A stretch of 59,934 nucleotides of DNA from an uncultured Bacteroidales bacterium (GTDB lineage: Bacteria; Bacteroidota; Bacteroidia; Bacteroidales; Muribaculaceae), in NCBI GenBank assembly GCA_902760865.1, contig CACWID010000015.1, positions 1 to 59,934 on the forward strand. Reading direction: 5' to 3'. Both the position numbers and the translations under genes were made by a program. Of the stretch, positions 45,494-54,124 are shown piece after piece. The notes under the pieces are model-generated. The model made no database searches and had not been told where the DNA came from. It saw only the letters and a program-made list of their open reading frames with translations. Position 1 is the stretch's first letter, and every line of letters starts with the position of its first letter.

Positions 45494-47701
45494 ATGATTC
45501 AGACCGTATTGAAACGTGACGGCCGTGTTGTCGGCTACAACGAGGAAAAAATAAAGGCCGCCATCCGCAAGGCCATGCTCGCCACCGAGGCGGGCGAGGA
45601 CGAAAGTCTCATACAGCGCATCGCCGACCGCATCGGCCAGCACGGGCGCAGCCAGATGAGCGTCGAGGACATCCAGGACATGGTGGAGCTCGAGCTGATG
45701 AAGAGCCCCCGCAAGGAGGTGGCCCGATGCTACATCAACTATCGCCACCAGCGCAGTGTCGCCCGCAAGGCCAAGACCCGCGACATGTTCCTGGAGATCA
45801 TCAATGCCAAGAATAACGACATCACCCGCGAGAACGCCAACATGAATGCCGACACGCCTGCCGGCATGATGATGAAGTTTGCCAGTGAGACGACCAAGCC
45901 CTTCGTCGATGATTACCTGCTCAGCGAGGAGGCCCGCGAGGCCGTGCGGGGCAATTACCTGCACATCCACGACAAGGATTACTATCCCACCAAGAGCCTC
46001 ACCTGCGTGCAGCATCCCCTCGACAAGGTCCTCAAGCAGGGCTACATGGCCGGACACGGTGAGTCGCGTCCAGCCAAGCGCATCGAGACGGCCGGCGTCA
46101 TCGCCTGCATCACCATGGAGACCGCCCAGAACGAGATGCACGGCGGACAGGCCATTCCCGCATTTGACTTCTATTTGGCACCCTACGTGCGTCGCTCCTT
46201 CATCGAGGAGGTGAAGAACCTCGAGACGCTGATGGGGCAGGACTACAGTCGGCTCTATGACGTGAAGCTCGACGACTACATCGAGCGCGAGCTGGATTTC
46301 CTGCAGGGCGATGAGCGCATCCTCCAGCACGCTATTAATCAGACCGTTAGACGCGTCCATCAGGCGATGGAGGCCTTTATCCACAACATGAACACCATCC
46401 ACTCGCGTGGAGGTAACCAGGTGGTTTTCAGCTCCATCAACTATGGTACTGACACCAGTGCCGAGGGTCGCTGCATCATTCGTGAGCTGCTCAACTCGAC
46501 CTATCGCGGCGTGGGTAACGGCTCGACGGCCATCTTCCCCATCCAGATCTGGAAGAAGAAGACCGGCGTGAGCTACAAGCCTGGTGACCCCAACTATGAC
46601 CTCTACCAGCTGGCTTGCAAGGTGACGGCGCGTCGTTTCTTCCCCAACTTCGTCAACCTCGACGCCACCTATAACTTCCACGAGCAATGGCGTCCCGATG
46701 ACCCCGAGCGCTACAAGCACGAGGTGGCAACCATGGGCTGCCGCACCAGGGTGTTTGAGAACCGCTTCGGCGAGAAGACGTCCATCGGACGAGGCAACCT
46801 GTCGTTCTCGACCATCAACATCGTGAGACTGGCCATCGAGTGCATGTCCATCAAGGACAAGCAGGAGCGCATCGACCGCTTCTTTGCCAAGCTCGACAAT
46901 ATGCTCGAGGTGACCGCACGTCAGCTCGACGCCCGCTTCCAGTACCAGAAGACCGCCATGGCCAAGCAATTCCCGCTGCTCATGTCGCAGCTGTGGAACG
47001 GTGCCAGCGAGCTCGCTCCCGACGACAGGGTCGAGGGCGTCATCAACCAGGGTACACTGGGTATCGGTTTCATCGGCCTGGCCGAGTGCCTGATTGCCCT
47101 CGTGGGACACCATCACGGCGAGAGCGATGAGGCCCAGCAGCTGGGTATCAAGATTGTGACCTACATGCGCGACCGTGTCAACGAGTTCAGCGAGCGTTAC
47201 CAGCACAACTACAGCGTGTTGGCTACTCCGGCCGAGGGCCTGAGCGGAAAATTCACGCGCCGCGACCGTAAGGACTTCGGCGAAATCCCCGGTGTCACTG
47301 ACAAGATCTACTACACCAACAGCAACCACGTCCCCGTCTATTACAAGTGCTCTCCCAAGCACAAGGCTGAGATCGAGGCGCCCTATCATGAGCTGACCCG
47401 CGGTGGGCACATCTTCTATGTCGAGATCGACGGCGACGCCACCCACAATCCCGAAGCCATCGCCAATGTGGTGGACCTCATGGACAAGTACAATATGGGT
47501 TACTGTTCGGTGAACCATAACCGCAACCGCTGCATGGACTGCGGCTACGAGGACGCTACCGAGGGCCTTGAGGAATGCCCGAGCTGCCACGGTCACAACA
47601 TCGACCGCCTGCAGCGCATCACCGGCTACCTCGTCGGCACCACCGACCGCTGGAACAGCGGCAAACTTGCCGAACTCAAGGACCGCGTCGTACATAAGTA
47701 A
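45494..47701 (+). CDS. nrdD: anaerobic (class III) ribonucleoside-triphosphate reductase
   Basis: 735 residues. An ATP-cone opens the protein (TVLKRDGRVVGYNEEKIKAAIRKAML), followed by the glycyl-radical-enzyme barrel. Four zinc cysteines lie at C680, C683, C695, C698, and the radical glycine is G711 in RITGYLVG. It makes deoxynucleotides without oxygen once activated by NrdG, encoded next. The class III enzyme does not use cobalamin, so it is not tied to the B12 operons on either side. Confidence 0.98.
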   Translation: MIQTVLKRDGRVVGYNEEKIKAAIRKAMLATEAGEDESLIQRIADRIGQHGRSQMSVEDIQDMVELELMKSPRKEVARCYINYRHQRSVARKAKTRDMFLEIINAKNNDITRENANMNADTPAGMMMKFASETTKPFVDDYLLSEEAREAVRGNYLHIHDKDYYPTKSLTCVQHPLDKVLKQGYMAGHGESRPAKRIETAGVIACITMETAQNEMHGGQAIPAFDFYLAPYVRRSFIEEVKNLETLMGQDYSRLYDVKLDDYIERELDFLQGDERILQHAINQTVRRVHQAMEAFIHNMNTIHSRGGNQVVFSSINYGTDTSAEGRCIIRELLNSTYRGVGNGSTAIFPIQIWKKKTGVSYKPGDPNYDLYQLACKVTARRFFPNFVNLDATYNFHEQWRPDDPERYKHEVATMGCRTRVFENRFGEKTSIGRGNLSFSTINIVRLAIECMSIKDKQERIDRFFAKLDNMLEVTARQLDARFQYQKTAMAKQFPLLMSQLWNGASELAPDDRVEGVINQGTLGIGFIGLAECLIALVGHHHGESDEAQQLGIKIVTYMRDRVNEFSERYQHNYSVLATPAEGLSGKFTRRDRKDFGEIPGVTDKIYYTNSNHVPVYYKCSPKHKAEIEAPYHELTRGGHIFYVEIDGDATHNPEAIANVVDLMDKYNMGYCSVNHNRNRCMDCGYEDATEGLEECPSCHGHNIDRLQRITGYLVGTTDRWNSGKLAELKDRVVHK

Positions 47702-47809
47702 TTTAGCCTTTGGCCTTTAGCCATTAGCCTTTAGCCTTTAGCAGTGTTGAAGGTTCAAAAGCTAATAGCTAACGGCTAAAGGCTAACAGCTAAAGGCTAA
47801 CAACTAAAC
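47702..47809. repeat. heptamer array and its inverse between nrdD and nrdG
   Basis: Forward units from 47702: TTTAGCC, TTTGGCC, TTTAGCC, ATTAGCC, TTTAGCC, TTTAGCA (to 47743). After 17 bp come GCTAATA, GCTAACG, GCTAAAG, GCTAACA, GCTAAAG, GCTAACA, ACTAAAC (47761-47809), the reverse complement theme. The array starts at the nrdD stop codon and ends one base before the nrdG ATG, so the nrdDG mRNA could fold into a stem of about 40 bp with mismatches. Confidence 0.93.
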
Positions 47810-47810
47810 A

Positions 47811-48293
47811 ATGCTTCGAGTACTGCACATCGTTGAGGGCACCAGCGTCGATGGACCGGGCCTGCGCACGTCAATCTACTTGGCGGGCTGCAACCATCGT
47901 TGCCCGGGCTGTCACAACCCGGAATCCTGGAATCCGCAGGGTGGGGAAGAACGTACCCTCGACGAACTGATGCAGGTCATCGCCTATAACGAGGCCCCCG
48001 TCACCCTCTCTGGCGGGGACCCGCTGCAGCAGCCTGAAGGCACCCGCGCCCTGATCCACCGCATCAAGCAGGAGCTGGGTTACAACGTCTGGTGCTTCAC
48101 CGGCTACACGTGGGAGGAAATCGAGCAAGACCCCGAATTGCTGGCCGTCGTGCAGGAACTCGATGTCCTCGTGGACGGCCCCTTCGTCCAGGCCGAGCGC
48201 GACATCTCCCTCCGCTTCCGCGGCAGCCGCAACCAGCGCCTCATCGACGTCCAGCGCACCCTCTCCACAGGCACCGTCACCCTCTGGCAATAA
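47811..48293 (+). CDS. nrdG: anaerobic ribonucleotide reductase activating protein
   Basis: 160 residues. GCNHRCPGCHNPESW holds the radical SAM cysteines C27, C31, C34; TLSGGDPLQQPEG is the SAM-binding glycine motif. It makes the glycyl radical on NrdD. Short, as usual for NrdG. The start codon directly follows the heptamer array. Confidence 0.97.
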   Translation: MLRVLHIVEGTSVDGPGLRTSIYLAGCNHRCPGCHNPESWNPQGGEERTLDELMQVIAYNEAPVTLSGGDPLQQPEGTRALIHRIKQELGYNVWCFTGYTWEEIEQDPELLAVVQELDVLVDGPFVQAERDISLRFRGSRNQRLIDVQRTLSTGTVTLWQ

Positions 48294-48406
48294 CTCTACC
48301 GCCCCTTTTCTTCCAGGTTTTCTGTGCCATGGCTTTGCCATGGTCGCAGTTCCCGTGTGGCATGTCAGGTAATTTCCCTCATTCCAGCAAATAATTCTCC
48401 CTGCCT

Positions 48407-48438
48407 GTTGTCCATCTAGGGACAATTTTCTATATTTG
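48407..48438 (+). promoter_or_regulatory. promoter GTTG-N20-TATATTTG for the C10 protease
   Basis: GTTG at 48407-48410 and TATATTTG at 48431-48438; the ATG follows at 48498. Confidence 0.7.
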
Positions 48439-48497
48439 CAATGTGAAGTCAAGCACTCACCTCCAAACGGATTGATCACCTCAAAAATGACCTGGAA

Positions 48498-50816
48498 ATG
48501 ATGAAATCACTCAGAATGACACCCTTTTTCGTCCTGTTATTGATAGGGACTCTCGCCACCTCGTTGCAGACCCAGGCCGCGCCCATCACGCGCCAGCAAG
48601 CGCAGCAGAATGCCATCGCCTTCATGGCACAACGGGGCAAGGCAGTTGCTGTTTCCTCCTTGCGCGTCGCTCCGATGCGGTTCTCCACGACATGGACGGC
48701 CGAACCGCTCTATCTGTTCAACATCGGTGACAACCAGGGCTACGTCATTGTCAGCGGTGATGACTGTGCGCCTGCCGTTCTCGGCTATTCCGACTGTGGC
48801 TCGATTGACGCCAACACCATGCCCGAGAACATGCGCGGGTGGCTCGACGAGTATGCCAGCCAGATACAGTTCATGCGCGACCATGGCCTCTCATGTTCGC
48901 GTACACGGGCAAGATCGGATTCCATGCCTGCCATTCCTCCGCTGCTGACGACTGGATGGGACCAGCTAAACCCCTTCAACAGGGCCTGTCCGTTGACACC
49001 CAGCGGAAACCACTATCCGGCGGGCTGCGTGGCCACGGCGATGGCCCAGGTGCTCAACTACCACCGCGCCAATTCGGTAACGCACACCACGCATGAAATG
49101 ACTGATTACATCACGTCGGGCGGCGTATATGTTGATGCGATACCGGCCGGGTCATTTATCGATTGGGACAATATCCTGGATAGCTACTGGCGCGTCTCGG
49201 CTACCCAAGAGCAGCTGGATGCCGTGGCCTGGCTCATGAGGTATTGTGGCTCTGCAGTACACATGCAATATGCGCTGGGAGGCTCCACGGCAAGGATGGC
49301 CAACGTTCCGATGGCGATGGTCGCTTATTTCAATTATAGCTCAAAGGCTGAGGCCATTGTCCGGAACGAGAGCGGCTTGTCGGACGAAGAATGGGAGAAC
49401 CTCGTCTATTCTGAATTGAGCAATTCGCGGCCCCTCGTGTATAGCGGGGGAAAGCCCTCTTATCAAGGGCATGCCTTTGTCTGCGACGGTTATGACGGTG
49501 AGGGCTATTTCCACATCAATTGGGGCTGGACCAATTCTATGGGCTATTATCTGCTCACGGCCATTGACTCGGATGACCCTGCGCTCTTGGACTTTTACCT
49601 GAATCAATGTGCAGTGGTCCATGCCGAGCCCAGGTCGAATCTGCCTTTACCAGACGCTGGAGTCCGTTTTGCCGATCCCTTGGCAAGGGCGGTTTGCCTC
49701 CAAACCGGTGATGTGGATGATGATGGGACACTGACTGCCGAGGAGGCCCGGGCGATCACCGGAATCAGCAAGTTCTATGCTTCTGGGGTCACGTCATTTG
49801 ATGAATTCCAGTATTTTACGGGCATCACCACGGTGAGTGACCGGATGTTCTCTGGTTGTGAATACTTGAAGAGCGTCACGCTGCACGACAATATCACGGC
49901 TATCGGGAGAAATGCCTTCTATGGATGCCGCAGCTTGAAGGAGTTCACGATGCCTTGCTCGGTCACTGTATTCCGATTCCAGGCTTTTATGGGTTGCGAC
50001 AGTCTGAAGCACTTCATCTGGAACGCCCGCCAATGCGGGTTTGACTATATGGCTTCGCTGCCGTCTGCGGTGGAGTGGTTGACCTTTGGCGATAGTGTCA
50101 TCGTGATACCTGGCAATGCCGCTAAGAGTTCCAAAATCACTAGACTGGACATCGGCAAGTCGGTGACCGTCATCGGTGCATCCGCTTTCTATAAATGCAA
50201 GGGCTTGAAGAGGGTGATAATAGCTGATGCGGTCACTAAAATTGGCGGCCAGGCATTCTTTGAGTGTTCGGGCCTGGAGGAATTGGTCCTTGGCAAATCG
50301 GTCTCTACCATCGGCGACAGGGCTTTTGACCTGTGCACTAACTTGAAGCATGTCACCATTCCCGATTCCGTGACATCCATCGGCTCTTATGCTTTCTACT
50401 CCTGCACCAACTTGCGCAGCGTGGTCATCGGTAAGTCGGTCACCGCGCTCAATGTCAGTGCATTCGCTCGCTGCGACAGCCTGAAGACCGTCACCTGTCT
50501 GCTGCCGGAGCCGCTGGACATCCGCAGCAACGCGTTCGAGAATGTTTATGAGCATGCAGTCCTCAGGGTGCCCGCCGACGCTGTCGAGGCCTACAGAGCG
50601 ACCTCGCCTTGGAACCAATTTGCCGATATCGTCGCCATCGACCCGACGTCAGGCGACGTCAATCTGGATGGCGTCACCAGCATCGACGACCTCACCGAGC
50701 TGATCAACCAGCTGCTCAAAGGCGAGACACCGGAGTATAGCGACGTCGATGCCGACGGCTCGGTCAACATCGATGACGTCAACGCCCTCATCAACATAAT
50801 CCTCAACCACCAGTAG
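48498..50816 (+). CDS. secreted C10-family cysteine protease with LRR_5 repeats and C-terminal dockerin
   Basis: 772 residues. Signal peptide (to about 27), an inhibitory prodomain with LYLFNIGDNQGYVIVSGDDCAPAVLGYSDCG, and a streptopain-type catalytic domain with nucleophile C177 (PAGCVATAMAQVLNYHR), H325 (GHAFVCDGYDG) and N341-W342 (HINWGW). From about 430 to 690 there are BspA-like leucine-rich repeats (e.g. SVTLHDNITAIGRNAFYGCRSL), then a dockerin pair at 719-772. The protease would be released and activated outside the cell; the repeats probably bind host or microbial surfaces. Both ATGs at 48498 and 48501 are possible. Confidence 0.9.
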   Translation: MMKSLRMTPFFVLLLIGTLATSLQTQAAPITRQQAQQNAIAFMAQRGKAVAVSSLRVAPMRFSTTWTAEPLYLFNIGDNQGYVIVSGDDCAPAVLGYSDCGSIDANTMPENMRGWLDEYASQIQFMRDHGLSCSRTRARSDSMPAIPPLLTTGWDQLNPFNRACPLTPSGNHYPAGCVATAMAQVLNYHRANSVTHTTHEMTDYITSGGVYVDAIPAGSFIDWDNILDSYWRVSATQEQLDAVAWLMRYCGSAVHMQYALGGSTARMANVPMAMVAYFNYSSKAEAIVRNESGLSDEEWENLVYSELSNSRPLVYSGGKPSYQGHAFVCDGYDGEGYFHINWGWTNSMGYYLLTAIDSDDPALLDFYLNQCAVVHAEPRSNLPLPDAGVRFADPLARAVCLQTGDVDDDGTLTAEEARAITGISKFYASGVTSFDEFQYFTGITTVSDRMFSGCEYLKSVTLHDNITAIGRNAFYGCRSLKEFTMPCSVTVFRFQAFMGCDSLKHFIWNARQCGFDYMASLPSAVEWLTFGDSVIVIPGNAAKSSKITRLDIGKSVTVIGASAFYKCKGLKRVIIADAVTKIGGQAFFECSGLEELVLGKSVSTIGDRAFDLCTNLKHVTIPDSVTSIGSYAFYSCTNLRSVVIGKSVTALNVSAFARCDSLKTVTCLLPEPLDIRSNAFENVYEHAVLRVPADAVEAYRATSPWNQFADIVAIDPTSGDVNLDGVTSIDDLTELINQLLKGETPEYSDVDADGSVNIDDVNALINIILNHQ

Positions 50817-50896
50817 GACCGCATGAAGTACTTTTGACGGTATTGATTGTGCGTGTCGTTTTCTTGTGGATAGAGGATGCAAAAAAGCATTGATTA

Positions 50897-50926
50897 TTGT
50901 TGTTTTGGAAAAAAGTTGTACCTTTG
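50897..50926 (+). promoter_or_regulatory. promoter ATTG-N19-TACCTTTG of the second B12 operon
   Basis: TTG at 50897-50899 and TACCTTTG at 50919-50926 at consensus spacing, just before the riboswitch. Confidence 0.7.
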
Positions 50927-50944
50927 CAGTAACAAATTGAACGT

Positions 50945-51140
50945 GTTGAGGTTTCCTTACCTGAAACGGGTAGGAATCAATAGGGAACCAGGTGAGACTC
51001 CTGGACAGTACCCGCTGCTGTAACTCCCTGACATCACATCGCGCGGCATCATGCCACTGGTTGCAGACATCACGCTTGCATCATCACCGGGAAGGCGCCG
51101 ACGGCGATGGGGGAGAAGTCAGAAGACCTGCCTCCGCACG
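50945..51140 (+). promoter_or_regulatory. cobalamin riboswitch (second)
   Basis: GAGGTTTCC-ACCTGAAACGGGTAGGAAT opens the element, then AGGGAACCAGGTGAGACTCCTGGACAG and CCGCTGCTGTAACT, and the B12 box AAGTCAGAAGACCTGCC at about 51117-51133. A leader of about 155 nt with no gene separates it from the ATG at 51296; this part may hold the expression platform (CAGA-gcaa-TCTG followed by CCTTTTTT is a candidate terminator). With the promoter this fills the 479-bp gap 50817-51295. Confidence 0.93.
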
Positions 51141-51295
51141 GCCTGTTTATCGTGGTTCACGCGGCACTTGAACCCTGGCGAAGTGAGATGATGCAGAGCA
51201 ATCTGTGCCTTTTTTGACATCTTCACCGGCCTGCTGTCGGTTACTCGTGCGGCTTGATTCACAACAAGATGTGAAACGAATAACAATGAAGTGAC

Positions 51296-52417
51296 ATGAA
51301 GAAATCGTTACTTATTTCATCACTGGTGGCCATGGCAGCGTTGACGGCAAATGCCGACAATTCGCCCTACATTGCCCACGTGTATGACTACATGCCGGCT
51401 CCCGGCCAATTTGTCAACGTATATCCGTCCTACAAGCCCGGTTATACCCAGGACAGCATCAACGCCCAGCTCGAGACCGCCCTGTGCGGCAAGTTGGGTG
51501 CCACTGTCAGCCTGGGCAGCTACGGCGGCTACATCGTCTTCGGCTTCGACCACCCGGTGATCAACAGGCACGGCTATGACGTGAAGATCTATGGCAATGC
51601 CATGCAGAGCCAGGCCGTGTCCGATCAGGCCGGCGGCAGCTGCGAACCCGGCATCATCATGGTGGGCGTGGACATGGACGACAACGGCATCCCCAGTGAG
51701 GGCGACATGTGGTACGAAATCAAGGGCGCCAACTACGACCAGTGCCTGCATGGCTACGAGGTGACTTATTACAAGCCCGACGAGGCCAAGCCCCGTGTGC
51801 CCCATGAGAGCTGGCGCTTTATCACCGATATGGAGTACGTCCAGTGGACCAGCAACGACCCTGACGAGTCCGACGGCTACGTGTGGCGCAATTCCTTCCA
51901 CAATCAGCCCTACTGGCCGCTATGGATCGAGGACACGGTGCTCACCTTCCGCGGCACCAAGTTGCCCAATCTGGCCGTCGACATGAGTGGCGGCAACGGC
52001 AACAACTGGTTTCAGCCATTCTTTGGCGAGGGCTATGTGGACAACCTGCCCAATGCCGATGAGCCCGGTTTCAAGATTGATTGGGCCATCGATGAGGACG
52101 GCAATCCCGTGAATCTTGACCACATCGACTTCGTCAAGGTCTATTGCGGCCAGTTGGCCTACTGTGGTTGGCTGGGCGAGACCTCGACCGAGGTGGGCGG
52201 GGCCGAAGACCTGCACCCCGATGCCAAGCCCTGGCTGCAGGGTGACGTGAACGATGACGGCACGGTGAATATCGCCGATGTGACCTCACTTATCAGGCTC
52301 TTGCTCAGCAGCCTGGTTACCGAAGATAATAAGGCTTTGGCCGACATCAATCATGACGGCAGCGTGAACATCGCCGACGTGACAGCATTAATCAACCAGT
52401 TATTGACCAAGAGATGA
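51296..52417 (+). CDS. secreted B12-locus surface protein with C-terminal dockerin (paralogue)
   Basis: 373 residues: signal peptide (MKKSLLISSLVAMAALTANA), a core with VSLGSYGGYIVFGFDHPVINRHGYDVKIYGNA and GSCEPGIIMVGVDMDDNGIPSEGDMWYEIKGANY, and a dockerin pair at 316-373. The core is clearly related to that of 40358-41572. Its last codon overlaps the next gene's start (ATGA), so both are translated together. Likely part of a cobalamin-binding surface set by context; direct function unknown. Confidence 0.78.
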   Translation: MKKSLLISSLVAMAALTANADNSPYIAHVYDYMPAPGQFVNVYPSYKPGYTQDSINAQLETALCGKLGATVSLGSYGGYIVFGFDHPVINRHGYDVKIYGNAMQSQAVSDQAGGSCEPGIIMVGVDMDDNGIPSEGDMWYEIKGANYDQCLHGYEVTYYKPDEAKPRVPHESWRFITDMEYVQWTSNDPDESDGYVWRNSFHNQPYWPLWIEDTVLTFRGTKLPNLAVDMSGGNGNNWFQPFFGEGYVDNLPNADEPGFKIDWAIDEDGNPVNLDHIDFVKVYCGQLAYCGWLGETSTEVGGAEDLHPDAKPWLQGDVNDDGTVNIADVTSLIRLLLSSLVTEDNKALADINHDGSVNIADVTALINQLLTKR

Positions 52418-54090
52418 AGAAGTTAGCGATCATACTGGCAGCGACCTTAGCTGCCGCGATGGGGTGGGCCCAGGACTTCACCTTCACCAACGGTGTGTTC
52501 TTCGTCAACGAGGACCGTTATGGCCCCAACCAGGGCTCCATCAATTTCTATGACTATGACTACAATGAGATGGAGTATAATGTCTATGCCATGGTCAATC
52601 CCGGCCTCAAACTGGGTGTCACATCCCAGCATGGACAGCTCTTCGGCGGCCGGTTCTTCGTCGTCAGCAAGCAGGCCAATAGCGCCGAAGCATCGGGCAG
52701 CACCATCGGCTCACGCCTGGCGGTACTCGATGCCGTCACGCTCAAGCAGCAGGGCAGCCTGTTGCGCTTCGGTGAGAATCCCGACAGCGTGTACGATGGC
52801 CGCTGCTATTGTGCTGTGAACAATGACAAGGGTTATATCGCCACGAGTGCGGGAATCTTTGTGCTGGATGTCAATGCGATGACCACACGCGGCCCCATCC
52901 ACGGCACCGAGTCGAGCGCCAATGGCGATTACAACAGCCTCTACTACGGCCAGTGCGGTGACATGGTGCGTTTCGGCCAGTATGTGTTTGCTGTGCAGCA
53001 GGGCAAGGGACTCCACGTCATCGACCCTGTCAGCGACGTGGTCGTGGCCACCTTGCCGTTCCCCGACATCGTCACGGTCTTTGTCACTGCTGGCGGTAAC
53101 CTCTATGTGGCAAACAACAGCCGTGAGATATACGACTATGGCAGTGGACCTTATGTGGCCGACTTCTCGCGCATCGACCCCGTCACTTTTGACGTGATGG
53201 AGGTGCATGAGCTGGGATCCCTTCACGGTGCCCTGAGCTCATGGGGCGCCTGGCGAGCCCGTATGCTCTGTGTGGATCCTGCCAGGGAACGGGTCTATTA
53301 CAGCTATGACGAGTTCCAGAACTACATCAGCTGCTATGACTTCATCACCCGCCAGTTCATCGACCGATACATCGAGCTGCCCGAGGCTGCCGAAATCAAC
53401 TGGGACGGCACGCAAAACATGCAGGGTCTCTATGCATCGGCGTTGAGCTTTGACCCGCACACGGGGGACCTTGTGGTTCAGACACTTGAGGCTGCCCCGA
53501 TGTATGCCTACCAGATCTTCAACCACAACTGGGTCCTCTTCTATGACGGTGCGACACGCGAGCTCAAGCGCCAGGTGCGACTCCAGGATGCCTATTGGTT
53601 CCCGGCAATGGCCGTTTACCCTGACCTGTATGCACCGACGGTGACCATCGGTGAACAGGTGTTGCATTCGGGCCAACAGGTGGCTATCGACCTGCTTGAT
53701 GCCGTCAGCGATGCCGACAACATGCCGTCGCTGGCCGTGACCACGGCTGTGAGTGCCAACCCGTCAGTCGTCAGGGCCACAGTGAGCGGCCTGCAGCTGG
53801 TTCTCGATGCCGTGGAGCCTGGCCGTACCACCGTCACCGTGACCACCGACAGCAACGGCCGCCTGGCCACCTGCTCATTCACGGTCTCGACGACTACAGC
53901 ACCGATTCCCGGTGACGTGGACATGAACGGCAAGGTGAATATCGCTGACGTGACAGCGCTTATCAATGTGATGCTCGGCTCGGTGCTCAACATTTATGAC
54001 ACGGGCGCATGCGACTTCGACCAGAACGGAAAAATCAATATCGACGACCTGACGGCTTTGATTGCCCTGATATTGAGAAATGGACATTAA
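52414..54090 (+). CDS. secreted BtuG-like propeller with Ig-like domain and C-terminal dockerin
   Basis: 558 residues. The signal peptide (MKKLAIILAATLAAAMGWAQ) has no lipobox cysteine. Residues about 22-390 form a DUF5074/BtuG-like propeller (GVFFVNEDRYGPNQGSINFYDYD; LKLGVTSQHGQLFGGRFFVVSKQ; LYVANNSREIYDYG), followed by an Ig-like part (about 405-498) and a dockerin pair (500-558: GDVDMNGKVNIADVT, CDFDQNGKINIDDLT). It starts inside the last codon of the gene before. In the first B12 operon the propeller is a lipoprotein; here the anchor seems to have been exchanged for a dockerin. Confidence 0.82.
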   Translation: MKKLAIILAATLAAAMGWAQDFTFTNGVFFVNEDRYGPNQGSINFYDYDYNEMEYNVYAMVNPGLKLGVTSQHGQLFGGRFFVVSKQANSAEASGSTIGSRLAVLDAVTLKQQGSLLRFGENPDSVYDGRCYCAVNNDKGYIATSAGIFVLDVNAMTTRGPIHGTESSANGDYNSLYYGQCGDMVRFGQYVFAVQQGKGLHVIDPVSDVVVATLPFPDIVTVFVTAGGNLYVANNSREIYDYGSGPYVADFSRIDPVTFDVMEVHELGSLHGALSSWGAWRARMLCVDPARERVYYSYDEFQNYISCYDFITRQFIDRYIELPEAAEINWDGTQNMQGLYASALSFDPHTGDLVVQTLEAAPMYAYQIFNHNWVLFYDGATRELKRQVRLQDAYWFPAMAVYPDLYAPTVTIGEQVLHSGQQVAIDLLDAVSDADNMPSLAVTTAVSANPSVVRATVSGLQLVLDAVEPGRTTVTVTTDSNGRLATCSFTVSTTTAPIPGDVDMNGKVNIADVTALINVMLGSVLNIYDTGACDFDQNGKINIDDLTALIALILRNGH

Positions 54091-54124
54091 TTATTGTTTA
54101 ACTACTTATAATATTCTTTTTACT

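Noticed and set aside
45494-47701. B12-dependent (class II) ribonucleotide reductase, given the B12 operons nearby
   Set aside because: ATP cone, zinc cysteines, glycyl-radical motif and the nrdG partner show class III.
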